64,000 bases of DNA from Chaetoceros tenuissimus (lineage: Eukaryota; Bacillariophyta; Thalassiosirophyceae; Chaetocerotales; Chaetocerotaceae), in assembly GCA_021927905.1 (NCBI GenBank), contig BLLK01000077.1, positions 62,001 to 126,000 on the forward strand, read 5' to 3'. The notes below the pieces were generated by a model, which made no database searches, was not told the origin of the DNA, and saw only the letters and a list, made by a program, of their open reading frames with translations. The stretch's first letter is position 1; every line of letters starts with the position of its first letter. Of this stretch, positions 1 to 10,714 are shown one piece after another. The position numbers were made by a program, and so were the translations under genes.

Positions 1-32
1 TAATAACTACTTCAAACAATATCTAAAATAAA

Positions 33-3000
33 ATGGAAGAAGAACATGAGACTGCCGCTGCCAAGGAACGAAGTCGTCGAATTAAATCGTACGGTTCTCA
101 TAAAGAGGCTGCAGTAGAGAATGTAGAGAATGTACAAGAAGATGTACAAGAGAATGAAGAAGATGATAACTCGGACCAGGAGTCCATTGCGACGGTGGAA
201 CAGAATGTCAATTTTACTTTATTCAATTTAGACAATTTGGAAATGATTGATGAAGAAGATCAGGCTCTGTTAAACTCTCAAGATGAAGATGAGGAACTGT
301 TGAATTTTGATGGAGAGAGTGAACAAGACAGTGAACAGGAACAAGACGACGATGATGATGAGATGGTACAGGATGCAACTCAAGATGTCGATACTGCCGA
401 TGCTTTGAATGAAATTGAATCAAATGAAGAGCATCAAGAAGAGGAAGAAGAACAGTCAGTAAAAGACAGTCAAGACGATGACTCTCAAGAAGAAGAAAAT
501 GAATTTGTAGTCGACAGCACACAACAAGAAGAAGCAGTAGAAAATAAAGAAGAAGCTACTCAACAAGAAGAGATCTTAGAAGAAGAGTCAACTCCAGAAC
601 CAGAAAGCCAACAAAAAACTCCAGAATCAGAAATAACCAATCAAGACATTCTATCATGTGTCGAAACACTCTTTGAAGAAGCCGATAAAGAAACCATGAC
701 GGTCAAAGATATCATTAACTCCTGTAAAGAAATTCTACAGATTAAAATCAAGGGAGAGCGTAAGGCTTTGATCAAGGAGCATTTGATGAAACTTGTCAAT
801 GCACAAGAAGAAGAGGAGGAGGAAGTAGAAGAGACTGAGGAACAAGAGGAAGCTGAGGAAGCTGAGGAATCGGAATACGATGCGAGTGATGAAGAAGAAA
901 CGAAAAAGCGACCAACACGTACTCCGAAAAAGCGTAAACCTTCTCATTTGAAAATACACCATGAATCCATGCGCAAACGACAATTGCAGCAACAAAAAGT
1001 CCTACAGGAGGAATTGCAACAAGCACAAGCTAAAAAGATTAGTCAAGCGGATCGGGAACGGGCGGAAGCAATTGCGAAAAAGTTTCAAACGGATTCGGAG
1101 GAGTTGAGGTTGAAGAGGGCACAAGAACGTTTGGGGTTGATTGATACTTTGGTGAAGAAGCGTTTGATGCTTTTGAATTCTGATGGTGAGGATAGTAGTG
1201 AGGATAGTGAGAGTGATGAGGAGAGTAGTGAAGATGAATTGGAGATTCTTGGAATGGACAGCAAACCTACTGACAATTATGAAGCAGATAGTGAAGACGA
1301 CTCAGAGGAACTTACATTGAAAAAGGATAAAACTTCTCCAAAGGGTATCAAGAGAATTGTTGCTTCGCCAAAAAAGAATTCGCCACAGTCCATTATTGCA
1401 TTCTTTAGTCATTCGACCTCCAATTATAATAATAATCAAACTGCGAGGAACAAGGTTGTCAAGAATCCAAGGGCTTTGTTGAAACATGCGCTCAAGGCCA
1501 AACAATTTGAGAATGGAAACAAGTGGCTTGCGAGGTATGTACAAATTGTGTATAATGATATATGCAAGTTTCTTTTGTAATTGCTCACCAACCTTGCACA
1601 ATAGGGAACTTGGATATGACAAGGTGGAAGATCATATTCGTGAATGTAACATGCTGGAAATGAAAAAGAAGAAGCAACTCAAGGCTCTGGAACAGCAACG
1701 CATCATGAATACTGTCAAGAAGGGACTTTCGGCTATGGAAGACGTCAAGACGGAAGATGCAACTGCCATTGATACAGATGCTGCTGTCAAGAATGAAGAG
1801 GAGGAGGAAACTATGGAACGAACTCGTGTGAACCTCGACCAAGAGTCTGATCAAGAGCAAGAGGAAGAAGATGAGGAAATGGCCATGGCTCGTGAAATTG
1901 CTGCAGCGGATGCTGTTATGGAAGAGAATATGGAAGAAGATGAAGTAGAAAAGGAAGAAAGTATGGTGAATGACTTTACTCAAACTGTTATGGAACTGCA
2001 AGATGATCTAGAAACCAAGGAAGGCGAGGCAACAAGTGAAGAGGTTATACCTAATGCACCTACTGCTGCTATGGACAATGTAGAAGAATCAATGGTGGAT
2101 GATTCTTTAGTAGTAGATAGCACTGATGCAGAAGCGAATCCTGATCCTAGCTCAGAAGATAAAGCAACAGAGGAAGATGAAGACGATGGTGAGGCCGAGG
2201 CAGAGCTTGAGGACGATGTTGTTGAGGCAAAACCAAAGAAGGATAGAAATGCTGCTTGGAAAGCTATGCTTGAGAAAGAAAAGGCAATGCTCAAGAAGCA
2301 AAAGGCAAACAAGAGTGGTCTCGTCGAAGCAGAAGCTGAGGAAGAAGAAGATGAAGAGGGAGTTGCTGGACTTGAAGACTTTGGATTTACTGTTGATAGC
2401 AAGAAAAAGTCAGAAGATGAAGAGAACGAGGAGGATAATGCAAATGACGATGACTTTGAGAATATTGTAGATGATGTTTCGGATAATGAAGGAGATGAAG
2501 AGGCAGGTGAGGCTGCTAGAAAGGCTTTGGCTCAGAGAGAAGAGAAGTTACGCCATAAAGAAATCATCCGTCGTATGAGGGATGGATACGATGGTAGGAG
2601 AGGAGGTATTGCTGGAGGTTCCGGAGCCAGAGGTAACATTCGTTTCGATGAACTTGTTGCAGCTGACAACAAAGAAGCTGCAAAGAGACTTGGACTTGCC
2701 AATGATGACGAATTTGATAGTGATGATGATGCACAAGCAGCGAAAGGTGAAAGTGATAATGAGATCGAGGATGAGGCTGCTCTTGTTGACAAGATGCTCA
2801 AGGATCGTTATTTGAATAGAACTGAGATCCCAGCAGAAGATTTCACTGATTCCGAAGATGAGGAAGAGAATGAAGAAGACAAGGAGGCTGAAAAGAACTC
2901 AGATGACGAGGAGGACGCAGAGCAAGAGAATCTTGCAAAGAGATTTGCTCGTAGAGCTCGAATGAATAGATTGATTGCTTTACATGGAGATGATAAGGAG

Positions 3001-3516
3001 TTCTCTCAAGGCCGTCGTCTAGAGACTGATAAGCAGATGCAAGAAGAACTCAAGTCTATTCGAGTCGTCCATAGTAGAACCAAGAGACAAACTTCATTTG
3101 CCTCGAGCTATTCCGGCGAATCTTCTCAGAGCGGATTTCCAAGTCGCTTCAACAGCAACAGCAACCTCGGTCCTTCCCAATCTTCTATCCTATCGACATC
3201 TTCTACTTTAGCAATAGCTATTCAAAAGAGTAAAGGTGCCTCTAAAAGAAAAACTGGATTCCTCGGAACTGCAAAACAAGATGGAAAGTCAAAGAAAAAG
3301 GCTGGAGGTATTTCATTTGGAGGAGTATTCTTTGGAAGTGAGCCATCGCAAGCATCAAACATGAGCCGAAGCAACAGTGCCACATTGCCTCAAAAGAGAA
3401 AGACTCATTTCGCTGGTAATTCTCAAACTGTTGGACTAACTTCTGCCAAGAAGAAGTCAAAGAGTAGTTTATGGTCTCGTGTATCAGCGAGTGGGTTTAA
3501 GAAGAAGGGGATTTAA
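33..3516 (+). CDS. Claspin/Mrc1-like S-phase checkpoint mediator
   Basis: Two exons, 33-1534 and 1605-3516, separated by a 70-nt GT-AG intron (donor GTATGT, acceptor ATAG). The join restores one frame of 1,137 aa. The protein is extremely acidic and low in complexity. Its first 200 residues hold about seven SQ/TQ pairs, like the SQ/TQ cluster that ATR/Mec1 phosphorylates in Mrc1/Claspin. A PCNA-binding-like stretch (PQSIIAFF, near residues 449-456) follows a basic segment. A motif containing FARRARMNRLIALHGDD in the second exon resembles the Mrc1-like domain. Family role: the mediator travels with the replication fork and activates the checkpoint kinase. The assignment rests on composition and these motifs; another acidic nuclear protein is possible. 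Confidence 0.55.
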
Positions 3517-3550
3517 ATTTTTCAGATATTAACTAATTACTTTATTCAAA

Positions 3551-5392
3551 TCACATACTATATATAGAACCCTCTCCCGACTTGACTCCCCAACTTTCTG
3601 CATTGTAAACCTCGTCTTGCTCCATTTCCGGAACTAATGCTTGTTGCTTGTTCTCCTCTTTTGCCTCTTCTACGTCATTCCAAGGTCTCATACTCTTTTT
3701 CTCCTCTAGTAATTGCTTCAGCTTCAATGAGTCTTCTTTTGTCAAGGAATCATTGGACTGAGATTTACGTACTTGCATAGCAGCTTGTATCTGAGAATAA
3801 ATATCTCGTAGTTCAGTCTGCAACTGTGCCTGCTTTTCTCGTATTTCAACGGTAGATACCATACTGCTATGAGTCTCACTACTAGAGGTACTTTTAGGAT
3901 TGCTACTTGATGAATCACTATTGGAACTAGAAGATTCGCTGCTTGAAGATTCCGAAATTTGATTTCCTTTGCTTTGAACAGGTTCGTCTCGCGTAGTAGT
4001 CTTGGTTTGCATAGGTCTAGATAAAACATTCATCAGAGCAGATCCATTCCCACTGCTATTCCCATAGTTCCTAGGAACCTCTACATATTGCTGCTCATAA
4101 AACTCTTTTACATCCATGAGTTTCCGATCCATTTCCAAATCTTTTTCTGCAAGTTGTTCCGTCAACAAAACATTTCTCTCCAACGCAGCAGACAATTGTC
4201 TTTCAAGAGCCAACAACTCGACATCCTTTTGTGCAATCCGTTCATTCAACACTTTCACATCAAATTCAATCTTTTTTTGATTTTCTAGTTCCTTGCTCTT
4301 TAGAGTTTGAAGTAGTGTTTGTAGAGATTCACTTTGATTTCGTACATTCATGTGAAATGCTTCTAGTCGAAGTTCAGCATCTCTTGCTTGTTGTTCCATT
4401 TGATTCTTCAGCAAGGCATTATCTTTTTCCGCATCTTGTAGTTTTTGCGTCAAATGTTGCACCTCTTTTTCTTTATCATCCAAATCAGTTTGTAAAATAG
4501 TAGATACTTTTCGTACATGCGCTACAGCTTCATCATGTTGATCCAGTTGTAGCTGCAACGCTTGAATTTGTTGTTCGAGTAGAGTATTCTTATCTTCTTG
4601 TCGTTTATTCTCGTTTGTTGCATTTTCTAGTCGTTTAGTGAGAGATTCAATACTTTCTTCCTGTTGAGATACAATTTTAGCATCTAATTCCAATTTCGAT
4701 TCTAAATCTTTAATTTTTTCCGCTTTAGACATGTCTGTAGTTTCTTCCTCCTCATGATTCTTTGTAACATGACCTTTTCTCTTTTTCCGACTTTCTACCA
4801 AACTCATGAGTTGAGCGCTTAGAGAATCAATGGTTTGATCTTTGGCATCGCATTCCCATTCTAGTTGTTGAATTCTATCTTGCAATTCTTGCAGCGAATA
4901 CACCTCATCATGATCAAACTGATTACTCTGTCGTTTCTCTTTCTCTTGTAGTCGATGAAACCAATTCATCATCTTTTCTTTTTCAACCTCGCTACAGTCA
5001 CTCACTTGAATCATTTCCTCAATCGAAAGTCCATTCCCATCTTTCTTTTTTAAAATGGAATAATCATCATCCATAACTGCTTCTAATAGTTCAACATCAC
5101 CTCCATGTTGTAGTAAATAAAAGAGAGGCAAATTACCAAAATAATCTCTCATCAAAATACTCTTGCGATAAACCTTTACAAGGGTCTGTAATAACTCCAA
5201 AGAAGGAGATGACATACAAACTAAATGAATTGGAAGATATTTCCAACGTTGACTGGCAATCCATGTTTTGGCTTCATTGGGATGACTGAGTAAGTGTGAA
5301 ATGATTTTAGAAGGAGATGCAGATTCGGAAATTAGTTGAAATATTTTTGTGGGATTTTTGTAGGCGTCCACTTCCTTCTGTGGTGATTTCAT
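3551..5392 (-). CDS. Ankyrin-like protein with long coiled coil
   Basis: Single exon, 613 aa. Residues 10-130 carry degenerate ankyrin-like helices, including a PIHLVCMSSPSLELLQTLV segment and a following repeat beginning RDYFGNLPLFYLL. Residues 160-430 are a nearly continuous heptad-rich coiled coil of Glu, Gln, Lys and Leu. A poly-Ser stretch follows near 470-505, then a short second coiled coil. The N-terminus resembles that of the protein at 14922-15818, so both belong to one family. Function is unknown; a scaffolding role is only inferred. Its stop codon lies 34 nt from the stop of the convergent checkpoint gene, so the transcripts probably overlap. Confidence 0.75.
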   Translation of the reverse strand: MKSPQKEVDAYKNPTKIFQLISESASPSKIISHLLSHPNEAKTWIASQRWKYLPIHLVCMSSPSLELLQTLVKVYRKSILMRDYFGNLPLFYLLQHGGDVELLEAVMDDDYSILKKKDGNGLSIEEMIQVSDCSEVEKEKMMNWFHRLQEKEKRQSNQFDHDEVYSLQELQDRIQQLEWECDAKDQTIDSLSAQLMSLVESRKKRKGHVTKNHEEEETTDMSKAEKIKDLESKLELDAKIVSQQEESIESLTKRLENATNENKRQEDKNTLLEQQIQALQLQLDQHDEAVAHVRKVSTILQTDLDDKEKEVQHLTQKLQDAEKDNALLKNQMEQQARDAELRLEAFHMNVRNQSESLQTLLQTLKSKELENQKKIEFDVKVLNERIAQKDVELLALERQLSAALERNVLLTEQLAEKDLEMDRKLMDVKEFYEQQYVEVPRNYGNSSGNGSALMNVLSRPMQTKTTTRDEPVQSKGNQISESSSSESSSSNSDSSSSNPKSTSSSETHSSMVSTVEIREKQAQLQTELRDIYSQIQAAMQVRKSQSNDSLTKEDSLKLKQLLEEKKSMRPWNDVEEAKEENKQQALVPEMEQDEVYNAESWGVKSGEGSIYSM

Positions 5393-5821
5393 TTTGATGA
5401 GAGGAGGGAAAGGATGAGTGATGCCTATTTATTTGATGTAAGTAAATGTGATGACTACAGATGTTAAATTGAAGTAAAAGAAAGAAGAAAGCATCGAGAT
5501 ATGTTTATCGTTGGCATCGCCAAAATAATTTCTTCATATGCGGGAGGCCGTCAGCTAATTCACATATAAATAGCCAAGACTACATCATTTCTTTAACCGT
5601 GTCGGATCCTACATTTGACTATTATCCGTGTTGGACTAAAAAAGGAATGAAAAGAACCATTCAAACCACGACAGAAAAAGAAGAAAACATGTTTGTTTGA
5701 ATAGAATTAGAAAGGTAACACCACCTCACATGTAGACTGCATAAAGCCAACACTGCAATTCATACACTGAATATAAACATTTATATAAATCACTCCTTCA
5801 ATACATTTAAAAGCTTTGAAA
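5393..5821. promoter_or_regulatory. Divergent intergenic region
   Basis: This spacer lies between the starts of the ankyrin/coiled-coil gene and the DUF155 gene and must hold both promoters. It is AT-rich, with ATATAAA-like stretches at about 5772-5790 close to the rightward start. I see no RNA gene or repeat. Confidence 0.4.
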
Positions 5822-7153
5822 ATGCAAAGCTCGACTCATTTGATACGAAATGAAATGTCTTGTTTGACGAGAATAATGAAGCAACGAGATACTCATGCAT
5901 TTGTTTCTTCTTCTTACTCATGTCGGCAATTCAATACAAGGACAAACATTTTCAAATTCTTGACTCAATCCATTTCGTTTCAAGATCGTCAAAAGTCAAC
6001 AGAGAGCATTACTTCCTCTTCTACTACTCATGCTAGAGCAGCTGTATCTACTAATAACGATAATAAGCTGGAAGCCATTTTGAATAACCTTGGAATGTCG
6101 ATATCACAATGGAAAATACACAACAATGCATCCTCTTCTTTAACATCTAAACGAAGAAGACGTAAAACTCCCAAAACTACATTGGAAGAAGAATACAAAT
6201 TATCAAACAGACAACGGAGAGGACAATTATCAGCACATGATTCCGTCAAGGATCATATACAGGAACGAATTAAAGTGAAGGCTGTACATGCTGCTTCTTC
6301 ACTCGATACCAAACATATGCTATCTATATTTGATAAATCACATCATCCTGTCAATCATGTATTTGGAAAAACTTTTTTAATTGTTCAATTGCCGTCTCTG
6401 GATCAAGCACAACCACGATTTGTAGCAATGTTTAACTTTGGATCCATAGTGTTTTTCAATGTCTCGGAGCAGGATATTGCATACTTTTTAGATCAATCGA
6501 AAGTTTATTCGAAAAATCCAATTCCAAGAGGATTGGAACGAAAGGAATTTTTCGAATTGGCAATTGCACCTTATATGCGCAATGAAGCATATACCAATAG
6601 TGTGTGTGCCGTTGTGAAAAATATGAATGTTCACAATGTTTCTATAGTGAGTAACATCATGGCACAAACGGTGGCATTGGATTCACACAATGATACAGTT
6701 GATGAATTACTATCTACTTTTGAATCCATTAATGATACTGTACGGACTACTGCCAAGTTCACTTCGTTGGAAAAGGAACAATTGTTCAAGATTGTAGCGC
6801 AAAACAATAGTTTGCTGATTGATATGATTGCGAAATTGGGAATCAAGAATAAATCAGATTATGCGTGGAATTTGACGCAATATGAACGATTGCATGAGGG
6901 TATGAGGCATGAATTTGAGATTGATCCACGATTTGAACATATTGAATTTAAGTTGAATATGATTCAGGATAATGCAAAGTTCTTTTTGGAGATTTTGCAG
7001 AATCAAAAGACGGATACGCTGGAATGGATCATTATTATTTTGATTACGTTTGAATGTGTTTTGATGATTTTGGAAATGAGTGGACTTGGCCCTGGATTAC
7101 TCGCAGATAGCGAAGTTGCGACAATGATTAAAGAGTATATCCATAAAAAGTAA
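5822..7153 (+). CDS. DUF155 protein, RMND1/Sif2-like, probably mitochondrial
   Basis: 443 aa from the ATG at 5822; an upstream in-frame TTG at 5816 is not a credible start. The Ser/Arg-rich first 130 residues suit an organellar targeting presequence. The DUF155 core runs from about residue 175 (FVAMFNFGSIVFFNV) to the C-terminus, including the segment with LEKEQLFKIVAQ, the HEGMRHEFEIDPRFEHIEFKL block and one terminal membrane segment (LEWIIIILITFECVLMIL) with the usual short tail. In yeast and humans this family sits in the mitochondrial inner membrane and supports mitochondrial translation. Family assignment is firm; the compartment is inferred. Confidence 0.85.
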   Translation: MQSSTHLIRNEMSCLTRIMKQRDTHAFVSSSYSCRQFNTRTNIFKFLTQSISFQDRQKSTESITSSSTTHARAAVSTNNDNKLEAILNNLGMSISQWKIHNNASSSLTSKRRRRKTPKTTLEEEYKLSNRQRRGQLSAHDSVKDHIQERIKVKAVHAASSLDTKHMLSIFDKSHHPVNHVFGKTFLIVQLPSLDQAQPRFVAMFNFGSIVFFNVSEQDIAYFLDQSKVYSKNPIPRGLERKEFFELAIAPYMRNEAYTNSVCAVVKNMNVHNVSIVSNIMAQTVALDSHNDTVDELLSTFESINDTVRTTAKFTSLEKEQLFKIVAQNNSLLIDMIAKLGIKNKSDYAWNLTQYERLHEGMRHEFEIDPRFEHIEFKLNMIQDNAKFFLEILQNQKTDTLEWIIIILITFECVLMILEMSGLGPGLLADSEVATMIKEYIHKK

Positions 7154-7227
7154 TTTGAGAACCTAGTCTACAATAGTATTTATAAGTATTAGTCTAAAGC
7201 ATACATGAATCATTTCCTTTGTTTCCT

Positions 7228-8631
7228 TCACTTCTTCTTCAGATCTTTGTCTGAGTGCTGACCATAAGACGAACCAGTTGAAATCAAATGACTGGCCTTT
7301 GACTGACCGTAAGAAACATTGTCATCCATAAAACTCTCCGTAGTCAAATTAGGATTGTTTTGTGCTTCAGACGATTCATCCACAACTGTTTTGTATTCAT
7401 TGCTCATGTATGAGAAACCTGATAAATTTGTCGCGCCCCCACCCCTACTTGACTGATTTTGGATAGATAAATCATGACTTTTGATGGAGCTTTGATTCTG
7501 CGACTGTTCATTCGCATCAGGATACCCTGACGTATTACTATTGTCTACAATATTGTCAATGGCATGTTGAAGGTTAGCTATCTGCCTCGAAGGGTCCATG
7601 ACCATATCGATATTTCCAACAAGTTGTCCTTCTGTGGCAGCATCCTTTGGGGACTTCAAAATCAAAAGCAATGCTTCTTTCCAATTATCGCATTCATAAG
7701 TCACTTTTGTCAAAACGTACACCTTGTGATACATGAAAATGAGCAAGTTGAGAAATCCTTGCAAAGGCATGAAGAATAGGTATGCAGTTTCAAAGAATGG
7801 AACGACCCAAGATAAAATTGAAGATAACCAGACGATAAGACACGCAGTAAGATACATGAGTGCCTGCCATGTAATGATCTTTGACTCAGTCTTTTTATAC
7901 TCTTGGTAGCCATTGTTTTCATCCTCATTGATATCTACCTTTTTCGTGCAGACAGTATAAACTATGACCACCATGGAAAGAAAAAGGAAACCCATTAAGC
8001 TCGAAATGAAAATCATTGAATATTCGAAATAGAAATCTTTGACCCAGTTATGTTCGTATCCTGCGTCTCGTATGCATTCAATAGTTTGGCTTTGCCTACA
8101 TTTATGCGGGTATTCTCCATAAAGGCAAAACGGCTCATAAGGCGTCGGATTAAACATATCGTGCCATAACAAAGTTACAGGAAGCACCATAGCTAGCGGA
8201 GTAAATAGAAAGAAACATGGCTCGGCGATTTTCTTGAACCTCTCATCAGAAACATTGTATCGGATTGAGCTTAAATAATATACATTCAAAAAGATATTTC
8301 CCAAGACACACATGCCAAGTCCCAAAAGTAATAAGAAACCTTGTGCACTGCAAGTAGCTAGTGAACCAAAAGAAGATGCACCGCCATAGTCATAGACATC
8401 CGATACATTACTCGGCATAGGCAGCGTCACAAGCAATATGCATAGTGAAGATATAGAGTCCCAGAAGCTAATAAAGAACATGATTCTGTGATATTGCGTA
8501 TTTTGCTTCGACCTGAATATCGTTGTCATGATTGTACATGATGAAAGAAAGGATAGAGAGCCGGCGACTATAGCAAGGATGACACCTACGGAGTTAATTT
8601 TTGTAGGCAAGGGTAGCTCTGAATGATCCAT
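7228..8631 (-). CDS. Seven-transmembrane GPCR-like receptor, paralogue A
   Basis: 467 aa from the ATG at 8631; the frame continues upstream only from a TTG. Seven hydrophobic segments are visible, TM1 starting near residue 10. TM2 carries the family signature YHRIMFFISFWDSISSL. A Cys at the top of TM3 (ATCSAQGF) and Cys residues in the second extracellular loop (FCLYGEYPHKC, ECIRD) suggest a disulphide-pinned loop. The roughly 150-residue Ser/Asn/Gln-rich tail could take phosphorylation. The topology resembles the cAMP-receptor/secretin-like receptors of protists; ligand and G protein are unknown. It is the most divergent of the four clustered receptors at 7.2-17.5 kb. Its stop lies 74 nt from the convergent DUF155 gene. 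Confidence 0.8.
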   Translation of the reverse strand: MDHSELPLPTKINSVGVILAIVAGSLSFLSSCTIMTTIFRSKQNTQYHRIMFFISFWDSISSLCILLVTLPMPSNVSDVYDYGGASSFGSLATCSAQGFLLLLGLGMCVLGNIFLNVYYLSSIRYNVSDERFKKIAEPCFFLFTPLAMVLPVTLLWHDMFNPTPYEPFCLYGEYPHKCRQSQTIECIRDAGYEHNWVKDFYFEYSMIFISSLMGFLFLSMVVIVYTVCTKKVDINEDENNGYQEYKKTESKIITWQALMYLTACLIVWLSSILSWVVPFFETAYLFFMPLQGFLNLLIFMYHKVYVLTKVTYECDNWKEALLLILKSPKDAATEGQLVGNIDMVMDPSRQIANLQHAIDNIVDNSNTSGYPDANEQSQNQSSIKSHDLSIQNQSSRGGGATNLSGFSYMSNEYKTVVDESSEAQNNPNLTTESFMDDNVSYGQSKASHLISTGSSYGQHSDKDLKKK

Positions 8632-8768
8632 GTTCTTTTTAGATACTTGGCTTGACGGAGATAAGTTTTTTTTTCTATTTTGTGTGAAGTCTTGCAAAAA
8701 TTGCTTTTGTACTTGTGTATTTCTGCTCTGTCTCTCTAGTAGTTTGAGAGTTTGAGCTATCTCTGTGA

Positions 8769-8776
8769 TGACGTCG
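8769..8776. promoter_or_regulatory. CRE-like site (TGACGTCG)
   Basis: This seven-of-eight match to the bZIP/CRE palindrome lies about 140 nt upstream of the receptor A start. CO2/cAMP-responsive TGACGT elements are known from diatom promoters; activity here is inferred. Confidence 0.35.
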
Positions 8777-8983
8777 AAAACACAAAAAAGTATGTGGTAA
8801 GCTGTAAGATGTTAGCTGAAAGACTCTTGAAAGCACTGTAAGTCAGCTCATAACCCATTAGAAAACTGTCTATTCTTCTATCCGGGTCTTGATTAGAACA
8901 TCCAAACCTCCAAATTCTTAGAAAATCTTTGATGTGCAGTATTACGTACGTACTATATTATAGAAGAAGCATGACATAGCCAG

Positions 8984-8991
8984 TGACGTCA
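8984..8991. promoter_or_regulatory. Perfect CRE palindrome TGACGTCA
   Basis: An exact 8-bp bZIP/CREB consensus, about 355 nt upstream of receptor A. With the site at 8769 it makes a pair in one promoter. Function is inferred from motif identity. Confidence 0.4.
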
Positions 8992-9233
8992 TTGTAATTT
9001 ATGAGTAAAGAGTTTTTTAAGTTCCAATTCATTTTGTTTAAAATTCTACATCTAGTAAGTCACTTTCTCATACTTTATATGTTATCAATGATATTTCATA
9101 ATGACTGGTATACATAAAAAGAATCAAATTATAAGATACTATCACCTAGGAAACTAGAAATTCACCATGGCAATGATGGCGTGATGACTAGAATTTAACG
9201 AAGAAGTTTGTACGCAATAAACAAAGATTTATC

Positions 9234-10714
9234 TTATTCGTCAAGGAATTCCTCATTTTCATTTACTTTTTCTTTGTTCGAGAGAGCTTCTTTCATGGTA
9301 TTATCATTATTTTCATCTAATGTCGAATCTTTTCTTTTGCCGAAAGATTGTTTCGAGGTATCTGCTAAACTTACATCCATATTGTTATCAAGAAACGAAT
9401 CAATGTCTCGATTCGAACTGAGCTGTATTGATAATTCCACACTTTTAATGCCGATTTCATCGTCATTAAGAATTATTTCCTGACTAGGTAAGCTATAAGA
9501 AGGTCTTCTCTCTTGGCATATTTCACGATGAATCTCTGAAGGGGTTTTCCTATTTGGTTGCAAAGTTTCGATGTTTTCAATATTGCTGACTAGATATCGA
9601 TCTGCAAATTTAGACGGCTTGGTGAAGAATATCTTTATGGCATCTAATACCGTTACATTGTGAAATACCTTGTATGTATATACTTTGTGAAACATGAAAA
9701 TCATCAAATTGATGAATCCTTGCATTGGAACAAAGAGCAAGAATAGCGCATTCATTGTTCTATTGTCTGGAAACATGGAAAACAGCACAGCAAAGATCCA
9801 AGTCATTAGACATGCACAAATATACATGAATGCTTGTAACGTTACAGACTTTCTTTGCGAAAAGTTTGGACGTGTTGCAATGTCTGTATCTTCTTTCCTA
9901 CTCCACGCTGTATGAACGATGAATAACATTGTTATTATCAAAATCAAAATTTGCAAACCAACTGTAATTCCAAGGAAATACTGATAAACCCTCCATACTG
10001 TTGTTTTGTACGTTTCTCTATCGCCACGAATGCATTCAGGTTCCGAATAACTGCGACAATCTGCAGGATAGAGTTCCATCATACAGAAAGAATCATATGG
10101 CGTTGGATTGAGAGTTTCTTTTATTACAAAATAAATTGGCTGGAAGAAACTCAGTGGTATCGCAATCACTGTGCAATATATAACAAGAAAAGAGTAAGGT
10201 GTTGAGTTTGAAAGAAATTATGTCATCGAAAATATACCAGAGCAAGTCTACAAAAGAACTTACTTAGAAATATTGGCTCTGCATACTTTTGAAATGTTTC
10301 TTGCACAATATTATATCGGATAGTGCAAAGATAGTAGACATTCAACATGATATTTGAAGTCAGAACAAAGCCCAATCCAGTTAAAATTATGAATGCTTGT
10401 GCCTCACACGTCCGGGTATTGCCATAGCTTGGTCCAGCATAGTTGTACACAACATCTCTAGGCATAGGTATCGTAGTAAGAGCAATGGATAGAGAAGATA
10501 AGGAGTCCCAAAAGCTCATGAAGAACATTATTCTATGGTAGGGTGTGTTTTGCTTGGATCGAAGAATTGTGACTATAATGAGGCATGAAGATATGAAAGA
10601 CAGCGATCCGCTGATGGTTGGCAATACGACTCCTGCCTTTGTAAAAGCAAATCCAGATGCTGCTAGTTCCCTACTAGTCAGGTCTCCTCCTTTACGGAAC
10701 AACTCGTATATCAT
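9234..10714 (-). CDS. Seven-transmembrane GPCR-like receptor, paralogue B
   Basis: Two exons on the minus strand: 10714-10264 and 10168-9234, with a 95-nt intron (donor GTAAGT, acceptor GCACAG). Together they encode 461 aa. The intron falls in TM4 just after EPIFL; the spliced product reads EPIFLMIAIPLSF, matching the uninterrupted paralogues. TM1 begins near residue 25, TM2 has YHRIMFFMSFWDSLSSL, and TM3 starts after RTCEAQAF. The second extracellular loop has NPTPYDSFCMM, YPADC and ECIRGD. The cytoplasmic tail ends with a block shared with C and D (VELSIQ, then DIDSFLDNNMDVSLAD). Ligand unknown. Receptors C and D have no intron at this site. Confidence 0.85.

Larger units (their letters stand above)
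8632..9233. promoter_or_regulatory. Upstream region of receptor A
   Basis: This spacer lies between the start of receptor A and the 3' end of receptor B, both leftward. It holds a perfect CRE palindrome TGACGTCA at 8984-8991, a TGACGTC site at 8769-8775 and a TACGTACGTA palindrome at 8943-8952. I see no coding signal. Confidence 0.45.

Noticed and set aside
1980-2402. Long minus-strand Ser-rich frame opposite the checkpoint gene
   Set aside because: It mirrors Glu/Asp-rich codons (GAA/GAT complement to TTC/ATC) and is a shadow of the real gene.
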